64,000 nt of DNA from IDS-8 sp040902105 (GTDB taxonomy: Bacteria; Pseudomonadota; Gammaproteobacteria; Steroidobacterales; Woeseiaceae). The position numbers and the translations under genes were made by a program. The stretch is from positions 8,705 to 72,704 of the forward strand of contig JBBDXW010000068.1 in assembly GCA_040902105.1 (NCBI GenBank). Direction: 5' to 3'. The notes under the pieces were generated by a model. It was not told the DNA's origin. It searched no databases and saw nothing but the letters and a program-made list of their open reading frames with translations. Below, piece after piece: positions 17,391-24,932 of the stretch (position 1 is its first letter; every line of letters starts with the position of its first letter).

Positions 17391-17993
17391 TTATTTTTTG
17401 TTGTATTCAAGCGCGGACAGATCTTCCCGAAGCCGGGCATATGCCTTGACGATGTACCGCTTGACCATGCGTTCGGAGACATTCAGGTAAGTCGCGATCT
17501 CCGGGTAAGTCATGCCATGCTGCGCACTCAGCAGCAGCGCCGCCCGACAATGCACCGGCAGCAACCTGATGGCCTCGTTTATCTGGTTCTTTCGCCTTTC
17601 GTGATCGTAATCTTCATCGCAGTCGCCGGGACCCGGTACCTGGTCCAGATCCTCGGGTGCCCGGGTTTCGAACATCTTCTGTCCCGCCCGCCAGTCGTTG
17701 ACGACATTGGCCGCAACGCGGAACAGGTATGCGCGCGGATGCCCGATCACCCGGTCTTCGGGCATCCGCAGCAGACGCAGGAAAACCTCCTGTGAAACAT
17801 CCTGCGCATCGGATTCAGTTCGCAGGCTCCCCCGCAGATACTTCAGCAGCCGCCCGTGGTACTGGTCGTACCAGCCGGCAACATCAGGCCGACCTTCTCC
17901 TGACGTTTTGTCGTTCGGGCCGGTACGCTCGAGCACGGCACAATCCCCATTACTGTTGTGTGAATTGATACCAGATAACGCCGCGCGATGCAT
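17391..17993 (-). CDS. ECF sigma-70 family RNA polymerase sigma factor (FecI-like)
   Basis: The protein contains sigma region 2 (YLRGSLRTESDAQDVSQEVFLRLL, PRAYLFRVAANVVNDW) and sigma region 4 (LLPVHCRAALLLSAQHGMTYPEIATYLNVSERMVKRYI), with a FecI-type spacing and a short C-terminus. It should direct transcription of the receptor/trehalase genes once released by the neighbouring FecR. The start is uncertain: ATG 17993 has no ribosome binding site, whereas an in-frame GTG at 17936 has GGGGA six bases upstream and would give 181 residues, a typical FecI size. It leads the operon sigma - fecR - receptor - trehalase - pabBC. Confidence 0.9.
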   Translation of the reverse strand: MHRAALSGINSHNSNGDCAVLERTGPNDKTSGEGRPDVAGWYDQYHGRLLKYLRGSLRTESDAQDVSQEVFLRLLRMPEDRVIGHPRAYLFRVAANVVNDWRAGQKMFETRAPEDLDQVPGPGDCDEDYDHERRKNQINEAIRLLPVHCRAALLLSAQHGMTYPEIATYLNVSERMVKRYIVKAYARLREDLSALEYNKK

Positions 17994-18021
17994 CTGCTAG
18001 TGGCCTGCGGCCAAACGGTGA

Positions 18022-18056
18022 GCAGCCGCCGCGAAACATTCCTTCGCGGCGGCTGC
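18022..18056 (-). terminator. Strong hairpin after TonB receptor gene
   Basis: Perfect 14-bp arms GCAGCCGCCGCGAA (18022-18035) and complement (18043-18056) with a 7-bp loop lie 19 bp beyond the stop of the minus-strand receptor gene. No clear T-tract follows, so factor-independent termination is likely but not certain. Confidence 0.6.
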
Positions 18057-18074
18057 GATCCTGTCGGGCGACTA

Positions 18075-20474
18075 TTAGAACTCGTAGCCGACACTGAACT
18101 CGAGGGTCCTTGGCATGATAAAGCGGCCGTTTGGCGCCAATATGGTGCGCGGATCGCTCTCGGTCAGGGCATCCTCGTCGGTGACGTTGTCGGCAGAGAG
18201 CTGCACGATGAACGCCTCGTTGATACGCAGGATGACGCCGAGATCCACCTTCTCGTAGCCGTCGAGCACGTTGACGTTCTGCGCCTCGCCGAATCGGTCG
18301 TCGACCGCGCTGAACGTACCGTAGATGGTCCCCTGAACGTTGTCGAGACCGGCTACGCTGCCGAGATCGAAGTCGTACGCCGGCGTCAGACGCAATTGCC
18401 AGCCGGGCTGCCGCTCCGTCTCTTTGCCGTCGACTCCCGGATCCGGATCGTCCCCGCTTACGACAGTGATCTCCGAATCCAGCAGAGTCGCATTGAGCGA
18501 CACCGAGAACCCGGTCTCCGTCTGCCAGACGGCGTCGACCTCGACGCCCCGGGATTCCTGGGTGGTGAGAAGGGCGTCCCCGCCGAACACGAACGTGACG
18601 ATTCTCGGATCGACCTCCGTGTAGAAGCCCGTCGCATACAGGCTCACGTAATCCGTCACCCATTTGAAGCCGAGCTCGAACTGGTCGATCGCCTGGATCA
18701 GGTCGTTGCCGCTCGCCAACGCAGCGCGACCGTCACGATAGGTGTCGAACTGCGGCATCAAGGTGCCCTGGTTGATACGGCCGAAGACACCCATCGAATC
18801 GTTCAGCAGAAAGTTGAGGGCCGCCGTCCATGAGAGCTCCGACTCATCGGTCGACGTGCCGAAATCGACGTCGCCATCCCTGCCGTCGTCGATCGTGTAG
18901 TCGATCTGGTAATTCTCATAGCGAAGCCCGATATCCGCCGTCAAGGCGTCGGTAATATCGAACGTCGTAGCCGCGTACAGCGCGTTCGACGTGGCATCGC
19001 CGCTCCCGTCGATGTCGAAGTTTCCGCCGCAGCTATCGACGGCGGCGTCATTGCACGCGATGCCGGTGACGACTTCGCCGCCCTGCTGCACGACCTCATA
19101 CTTCTCGTTGTCGAGCGACCAGAGGTCGTCGCTCGATGCGTTGGACGTATAGAAGCCGAAGGTCGCCGTCCCCCGGTCCCAGTTTTTGGCTAGGCTGATA
19201 TCGTTGGTGAAGGCTTCGAGTTCTTTCCGTACTTCCCAGGCGCCGAACTGCTGGATGAATTCCTCGGGGCCGATCGCTCGCCCGCTGACGGAACCGGCAA
19301 TCGGACCGGTGACCACGGCGCGCGTATCCACAGATGGATCGGCAAGCAGCGCCCCAACCTGCACGGCGCCGCCGTCTGGCACGAGCCCGACGGTGTCGGC
19401 ATCTCCGCCCGTGAAGCTGAAACGGTCGGTGAGCTCCCAGTCGTCCGCGATGTCGAGCACGACCGAGCCGCCCGTCATTCCGCCTTTCCAGCCGCGGCCC
19501 TCGGCAAGATCGAGCGTCTTGATCGTCGGGCTGGGATGGTTCGGATCGCCACCATTCCCGAAGCCCGGCGCATCGCTCGCGTTGTCCAGCATGATCTGGC
19601 GCTGCCGGTTCATGGCGCCGAGCTGGTTGTACCCGGCATCCACGCCCGGCACGTTGAGCGCTACCGGGAGGTACCACTGGCCATAATCGTCCGTCTGCCG
19701 GTGGAAGACGTTGATCGTGCCGTTGTCCAGCTCCTTGGTGAGATTGATCGTGAACTGGTTGCCTTCGTCCGAGTTGTAGCCGGCATCCCTCAAGCCCGGG
19801 GAGCTCGTGATGTAGCCACCGATCATGTAATAGAAGTCGTCGGCAATCGGGCCGCTCAAGTAGCCGTCGAAACGCCTGAGCTCGTAGTCCGAGGTCGTGT
19901 ACTTGACCAGGCCCTCCGTTTCCTCGCTGCCCTCGCGCAGGATGAAATTCGTCGTCAGGCCCGGCTGGCCGCTCGAGAAAACCGGGTTCGGTCCGCCGCG
20001 CAACGCTTCGACCCGGAGCACGGTCTCGTCGATGCGGAACATCGTCGTATTCTCGAGGAAGGCCAGGGTCGAGATCGGATAGAGCGGCGCTCCGTTCACC
20101 TGGACCGTGAGATACGGCGCGTCGCCGCCGCCCGGGAACCCGCGCACCATCACGTTCGCACCGGCGACGCCGCCGGAGCTTTCAGACCAGACGCCCGGGA
20201 CGAGTTTCAGCAGGTCGGCCGTGCTTTGCGGCGAATACTGGGTGATAGCCTCGTTGTCCATCGTCGTGATTGCGAAGCTCGCATCGAACTTGCGAATCTC
20301 CGCGCCGCCGGCGGTACCCGTCACGACGACTTCGTCGAGGACGTCGTCCGGTTCGCTTTCAGCCGGCTGCGCGTTCGCTGTTTGCGCCAGTGGAGCCATG
20401 GCGCAGCAAGTCGCGGCTAGCCACACGCGCCTTGGCAGGCCGAAATAACGTCCGTGCCCGAATGAACCGTTCAT
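18075..20474 (-). CDS. TonB-dependent outer-membrane receptor
   Basis: The 799-residue protein has a signal peptide ending near TANAQ (residues 31-35), a TonB box DEVVVTG at about residue 46, a plug domain (STADLLKLVPGVWSESSGG, VMVRGFPGGG, GGPNPVFSSGQPG) and a beta-barrel ending in LEFSVGYEF with the terminal Phe required for BamA assembly. It has no STN domain. It resembles the STN receptor at 13511-16345 in plug and barrel segments, such as SPGLRDAGYNSDEG versus VRNPGYVADEGG and AIFGHLTRSAKLPHFD versus GVFGRINQGTLMPQFD, so the two may be related carbohydrate or siderophore receptors. No partner gene is adjacent, so the ligand is unknown. A hairpin follows the gene. Confidence 0.9.
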   Translation of the reverse strand: MNGSFGHGRYFGLPRRVWLAATCCAMAPLAQTANAQPAESEPDDVLDEVVVTGTAGGAEIRKFDASFAITTMDNEAITQYSPQSTADLLKLVPGVWSESSGGVAGANVMVRGFPGGGDAPYLTVQVNGAPLYPISTLAFLENTTMFRIDETVLRVEALRGGPNPVFSSGQPGLTTNFILREGSEETEGLVKYTTSDYELRRFDGYLSGPIADDFYYMIGGYITSSPGLRDAGYNSDEGNQFTINLTKELDNGTINVFHRQTDDYGQWYLPVALNVPGVDAGYNQLGAMNRQRQIMLDNASDAPGFGNGGDPNHPSPTIKTLDLAEGRGWKGGMTGGSVVLDIADDWELTDRFSFTGGDADTVGLVPDGGAVQVGALLADPSVDTRAVVTGPIAGSVSGRAIGPEEFIQQFGAWEVRKELEAFTNDISLAKNWDRGTATFGFYTSNASSDDLWSLDNEKYEVVQQGGEVVTGIACNDAAVDSCGGNFDIDGSGDATSNALYAATTFDITDALTADIGLRYENYQIDYTIDDGRDGDVDFGTSTDESELSWTAALNFLLNDSMGVFGRINQGTLMPQFDTYRDGRAALASGNDLIQAIDQFELGFKWVTDYVSLYATGFYTEVDPRIVTFVFGGDALLTTQESRGVEVDAVWQTETGFSVSLNATLLDSEITVVSGDDPDPGVDGKETERQPGWQLRLTPAYDFDLGSVAGLDNVQGTIYGTFSAVDDRFGEAQNVNVLDGYEKVDLGVILRINEAFIVQLSADNVTDEDALTESDPRTILAPNGRFIMPRTLEFSVGYEF

Positions 20475-20571
20475 TGGAATTCCCCCTGGTGTTGGTTACG
20501 ACGGGCGCCGTCGCGTCGCGGACGAAAAGACGCCGTTCTCATTGACATAAGACGGCGCCGCGGGGGAAGTG

Positions 20572-20628
20572 GACCCCTCCGCGGGGGTCAGGAAAACTGT
20601 AGGAGCCCGCCATTGCGGGCGACCTGCG
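20572..20628. terminator. Hairpin plus single REP-like copy downstream of nag operon
   Basis: GACCCC/GGGGTC arms at 20572-20577 and 20584-20589 are followed by a single REP-like copy (TGTAGGAGCCCGCCATTGCG from 20598). Both sit between the nagE stop (20674) and the start of the next minus-strand gene (20474), so they probably end the nag transcript. This is the only unpaired REP copy in the window. Confidence 0.5.
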
Positions 20629-20673
20629 AACTATGAGACTGAGAATCCCATTATGAATCAACCGCTTGTGTGT

Positions 20674-22410
20674 TCAGAAGTGTTCAGATGGCAACCACCC
20701 CACAAGCACATGCGCGACCGTCGGAGTGACCCACGTGAGTGCCCGGACATCGAGAGACTGCAACGCCTTGTCGTCGACCATCGAGCGGTCGGCCACGCTA
20801 CAGCGGAGCCGCCCGGCGAGCGCCTCGATGGCCAGGACGTTCTGCGCGCCGCCGAATGCCGCGGTCAGTTCGCGCAGGCGGCCGGGAGGTATTCGCTTCT
20901 CTCCGGCATCCGGCACGGCGTCTCTCTTCTCTGCGGACTTTCCCGAAACGATGTAAGTCCTCATCTCGGTTGCAACCTGGTCGGCCACGGGACCGAGCAC
21001 GACCTGCACGGCGTTTTCAGTCGGCTGGATCACGCCGTGGGCGCCCAGTTGTTTCAATACCCCGGGTTGCACCAGCGCCTGGTCGGCAACCACCAGGCGC
21101 AAGCGGGTGGTACAGGCATCGACGGCACGGAGGTTGGCTGCGCCGCCGAGCGCGTCCACCAGCAAAGCAACATTGCGATCGGCCGACTGCGAAACGGCGC
21201 CTGCCTCTGCCGTCGTCGATTCACGCCCCGGAGTCGGCAGATTGAAGCGCACGATGAAGTAACGAAACATCGCGTAGTAAACGATGAAATACGCGGCGCC
21301 GATCGGCAACAACCAGAGCGGCCGTGTGGCGATATTGAAATTGAGCAAGTAGTCGAACAGGCCTGCGGAAAATCCGAAGCCCAGCCGGACTCCGACAAGA
21401 TCCATAAGGACCATTGACGCACCGGTCAGCAGCGCATGGATTGCGTAAAGCACCGGTGCGAGAAACATGAACGTATATTCGATCGGTTCGGTCACGCCGG
21501 TCAGGAACGACGTCAGCGCCATCGAAACGAGCAAGCCGCCGATCGCCCGCCGGTGCTTCGGCGCGGCGCTGCGGTACATCGCAAGGCACGCAGCGGGCAA
21601 GCCGAACATCATCACCGGGAAAAAGCCCGACATGAAAACGCCCGCGGTCGGGTCGCCTTCGAAAAAACGCCGCAGGTCGCCGGTCACGCCGTCGAAATCG
21701 CCCAGCAAGAACCAGGCGATGTTGTTCAGTATGTGATGCAGTCCGGTGACGATCAGCACGCGGTTCAGCACGCCATACAGGAACAGCCCCACCTCACCGG
21801 CATCGAGGACCGCCCGGCTCAGATGGTTCATGCCGCTCTCGAGCACGGGCCAGCCGAGACCGAAGGCCGCCGCGGCGACCAGCCCACATACGCCGCTCGC
21901 GATCGGCACAAAACGCCGGCCGCCGAAGAACGCGAGATAGTCGGGCAGCCTGATATTGCTGTAGCGGTTGTACAGCCAGCCGGCCAGCAGGCCCGACAGA
22001 ATGCCTGCGGGCACGGACAGCTTGGCGAGTTGGCGTTCCTTGAACGCGGTGACGGCGATGTCGACAGCCGGGTCGGACAAGCCATCCAGCGACTGACTCA
22101 ACAGTGACTCCAGGGCGCCTGGTGGCACGACCAGCAGTGTGGCCGCCCCCTCCGTCGTTACGAAATAGCCGACGACGGCCGCCACTCCGGCAGCGCCGTT
22201 GTTCTCGCGCGCGAGCCCGACGCCGATGCCTATCGCGAACAGCAGGCCGAGGTTCGAGAATATTGCCGCACCGGCCGCCGCAACCATCGGCACGTCGAGC
22301 AAGTCCGGTTGGCCGAAACGCAGCAACAGGCCCGCCACCGGCAGCACGGCGATCGGTAACATCAGCGCCCGGCCGAGCTTTTGCAGGTTTTCGAAAATGC
22401 CTTTCGTCAT
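20674..22410 (-). CDS. nagE: PTS N-acetylglucosamine-type EIICB with duplicated IIB domain
   Basis: Residues 1 to about 400 are the membrane EIIC domain of the glucose/GlcNAc PTS family (LMLPIAVLPVAGLLLRFG, GFFPVMMFGLPAACLAMY, GVTEPIEYTFMFLAPVLY). A first IIB domain follows with the phospho-acceptor Cys433 in DACTTRLRL. A second IIB-like domain occupies roughly residues 500-578, but the aligned position is Leu531 (EALAGRLRC), so it cannot take phosphate in the usual way. The ATG at 22410 overlaps the upstream stop as ATGA, giving translational coupling to the EIIA-HPr-EI gene; earlier in-frame starts are inside that gene. It imports GlcNAc as GlcNAc-6-phosphate. Confidence 0.92.
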   Translation of the reverse strand: MTKGIFENLQKLGRALMLPIAVLPVAGLLLRFGQPDLLDVPMVAAAGAAIFSNLGLLFAIGIGVGLARENNGAAGVAAVVGYFVTTEGAATLLVVPPGALESLLSQSLDGLSDPAVDIAVTAFKERQLAKLSVPAGILSGLLAGWLYNRYSNIRLPDYLAFFGGRRFVPIASGVCGLVAAAAFGLGWPVLESGMNHLSRAVLDAGEVGLFLYGVLNRVLIVTGLHHILNNIAWFLLGDFDGVTGDLRRFFEGDPTAGVFMSGFFPVMMFGLPAACLAMYRSAAPKHRRAIGGLLVSMALTSFLTGVTEPIEYTFMFLAPVLYAIHALLTGASMVLMDLVGVRLGFGFSAGLFDYLLNFNIATRPLWLLPIGAAYFIVYYAMFRYFIVRFNLPTPGRESTTAEAGAVSQSADRNVALLVDALGGAANLRAVDACTTRLRLVVADQALVQPGVLKQLGAHGVIQPTENAVQVVLGPVADQVATEMRTYIVSGKSAEKRDAVPDAGEKRIPPGRLRELTAAFGGAQNVLAIEALAGRLRCSVADRSMVDDKALQSLDVRALTWVTPTVAHVLVGWLPSEHF

Positions 22411-24932
22411 TTTTCGCGGCCTGCGGATGCGAATTCGTCGGCAAGGCGACGCAGTCCCGGAGCGCTGTCCTGCGCGAGCGCCGCACGAGCCAGGTCCCTG
22501 CACGACGCCAGCGAGAGTTTCCGAATCAGCGCCTTAAGCTCCGGAATCACGTTCGGTACGGCAGACAGTGTCCGCACTCCAAGCCCGAGCAGCACAGGCG
22601 CAGCTTGCAGATCGCTCGCGAGTGCTCCACATACGGACACGGATCGCCCGGGCGATTCCGCCGCATTGCAGACCGCGGCAATCTGACGCAGCACGGCGGG
22701 ATGGAAAAAGTCGAACGTACGCGCAAGTTCCGGATGCGTCCTGTCCATCGCCAGCGTGTATTGCGCCAGATCGTTGGTGCCGATGGAAAGAAAGTCAGCC
22801 TCGCGTGCGATCGCGTCGACCAGCACGACCGACGCAGGCGTTTCGATCATGGCGCCGAGCGCCACGCGCGCCTGTAATTGGCGTTCGCTGGCGAGCGCAT
22901 CGACAATCTTGCGCACTGTGCGGATTTCCCGGGGCTCCGTGATCATCGGCAACAGAATGCGGCATTGCGAGGCGGGATGTACCCGCAAGATGGCCGCCAG
23001 TTGCTCGCGCAGCAGGTCCGGAAAACGCAGAGTTGCGCGCAGGCCTCGCAGGCCGAGCAGCGGGTTCTCTTCCGGCGGCAGCGGAAGATACGCGATCGGC
23101 TTGTCGCCGCCCGCATCCAGCGTGCGGATCACCAGTGAACGGCCGCCCAACGCGTCCGCAATGGCCTGATACTCCGCCGCCTGTTCGTCTTCGGATGGCG
23201 CGGCGGTACGATTCTGAAATAGAAACTCGGTTCGCAGCAAGCCACAGCCTTCGGCGCCGGATTCGACGGCCATTTCCGCCTCGGCCGATGATGCGAGATT
23301 GGCGAATACCTCGATGCGGCAGCCGTCCGCCGTGTAGCAGTCCGCGCCGGCATCCTCGAGATGGCGCGCATGCCTGGCGCGCCGGTCGGCAATCGCATCG
23401 CGCACCTTTGCAATCTTGTCCTCGTCCGGTTCGACCTCGAGCCTGCCTTGCTCCGCGTCGAGCAATACCGGTGTGCCGTTGGCGATCTTCAGGATCGAAG
23501 GACCGGCACCCACGACAGCTGGAATTCCCATCGACGCCGCGAGCAAGGCGACGTGCGAGGTCGGCCCGCCCGCCGCGCTGCAGAATCCCGCAACCCTGGA
23601 CAAATCCAGCCGGCTCAACTGTGACGGGAATAATTCGGTCGCCAGGATGACCGTGGCGTCGGGAATCTCCGCTTGCGCAATTTCGGTCTCATTGGTCAAC
23701 GACTGGAGTACCTGAGTTTCGACGTCGCTCAGATCGGCGATGCGTTCCGCAAGACGGGTATCACCTGTGTCCCGCAGCAGGTCCTGTGCTGCGCGAATGG
23801 CACTGCGCCACGCATACGCGGCACTTTTTCCGCCACGGATGGCGGCCTCTGCGTCGTCAAGCAGACCGGGGTCGCCGAGAAACTCCATCTGGGCGCCGAG
23901 GATATCGTTGTCACGGCCGCCGGCGATCTCCCGCAGTCTGTTTTTGACGGTGTCGCGCGCCCTCTCGAGTTCCGCCATCTCGACGTCGACGCCCCCACCG
24001 TGCTCCGTCACCGGAATGTCGGGCTGTTCGAACTGGAGTGCGACGCCAACAGCGAGTCCCCTGCTCGCGACAGTACCGCGGATATCACCGGCGTCCGCGT
24101 GACATGCCGTTTCAACAACCCTTGCCGGCGCGCGCGTGCTGCGCGCCGGCTGCCGCATTCGCACAGGCGATTCGCCGAGACCCGAAGAGATTTCCTCCGT
24201 CAGTGCGCGAACCGCCTGAGCGGCGTCGGCACCGAAGGCGCGCAGCGCGACGCGGTCACCAAAACGTACCCCGAGCGCCATCAGCGACACGGTGCTGCCG
24301 GCATCTGCATCCCGTCCGTGCGCCGATACGACGATACGGGAACGATGCTGCCGGCTGCAGCGCGCGATCCGCGCGGCCGGCCGGGCGTGAAATCCGTGTT
24401 CGAGGTAGACGGTAACGTCTCCGGTGGCATCGGGTTGCGACAACAGGGAGCGCACGTCGTCGCCAGCCTGTTCCTTGCTGCCGATCTCCAGGAACGGTTC
24501 GCCCGCCCCGATCAGTCGGTTGCCCGCCTTTACCGCGACGGAAAATTTCCGGGCATCGGTCACCAGAACGGGCGTGACCAGGCTCTTCGCATGCTGCGCG
24601 AGCCGATCGAGATCGATGTCGAGCAGCGGATCGCCGCGACGCACGTCCTGGCCCTGCTCTACCTTTGCGATGAGCCCATCGCCGCGCAAACCAACCGTAT
24701 CGATGCCGACGTGCAACAGGATTTCTGCGCCGTTCCCGGCACGCAGCGTCAGGGCGTGCCTGGCATCGGCGATCATTGTGATCCGGCCGTCGCAGGGCGC
24801 GCGCAGGATAGAATCCGTCGGATCGATCGCGGCGCCGTCGCCAACCATGCGTTCGGCAAACGCCGCATCCGGCACCTCCTCCAGCGGCATAGCCCATCCG
24901 GAGAGAGGCGCCGTCAGAATCAGACTGGACAT
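22407..24932 (-). CDS. nagF: PTS multiphosphoryl transfer protein: EIIA(Glc)-HPr-Enzyme I fusion
   Basis: Three PTS modules are joined in 841 residues. EIIA-Glc-like (about 1-150) has the phospho-His in ILLHVG (His74), HPr (about 170-255) has GFHARPA (His182) and the regulatory-Ser region GSTVSLMAL, and Enzyme I (about 285-841) has GGPTSHVALLA (His460), GLLRTEFLF and IGTNDLAQYTLAMDR. Together with the adjacent EIICB this gives a complete PEP-to-sugar phosphate relay in two polypeptides. The start at ATG 24932 shares one base with the hexosaminidase stop (TAATG), so the three genes are translationally coupled. Confidence 0.95.
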   Translation of the reverse strand: MSSLILTAPLSGWAMPLEEVPDAAFAERMVGDGAAIDPTDSILRAPCDGRITMIADARHALTLRAGNGAEILLHVGIDTVGLRGDGLIAKVEQGQDVRRGDPLLDIDLDRLAQHAKSLVTPVLVTDARKFSVAVKAGNRLIGAGEPFLEIGSKEQAGDDVRSLLSQPDATGDVTVYLEHGFHARPAARIARCSRQHRSRIVVSAHGRDADAGSTVSLMALGVRFGDRVALRAFGADAAQAVRALTEEISSGLGESPVRMRQPARSTRAPARVVETACHADAGDIRGTVASRGLAVGVALQFEQPDIPVTEHGGGVDVEMAELERARDTVKNRLREIAGGRDNDILGAQMEFLGDPGLLDDAEAAIRGGKSAAYAWRSAIRAAQDLLRDTGDTRLAERIADLSDVETQVLQSLTNETEIAQAEIPDATVILATELFPSQLSRLDLSRVAGFCSAAGGPTSHVALLAASMGIPAVVGAGPSILKIANGTPVLLDAEQGRLEVEPDEDKIAKVRDAIADRRARHARHLEDAGADCYTADGCRIEVFANLASSAEAEMAVESGAEGCGLLRTEFLFQNRTAAPSEDEQAAEYQAIADALGGRSLVIRTLDAGGDKPIAYLPLPPEENPLLGLRGLRATLRFPDLLREQLAAILRVHPASQCRILLPMITEPREIRTVRKIVDALASERQLQARVALGAMIETPASVVLVDAIAREADFLSIGTNDLAQYTLAMDRTHPELARTFDFFHPAVLRQIAAVCNAAESPGRSVSVCGALASDLQAAPVLLGLGVRTLSAVPNVIPELKALIRKLSLASCRDLARAALAQDSAPGLRRLADEFASAGREK

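Noticed and set aside
17997..18007. CTAGTGGCCTG shared with the arm of hairpin C (50647-50657)
   Set aside because: Only 11 bp and not followed by the rest of the arm; chance or a remnant cannot be told apart.
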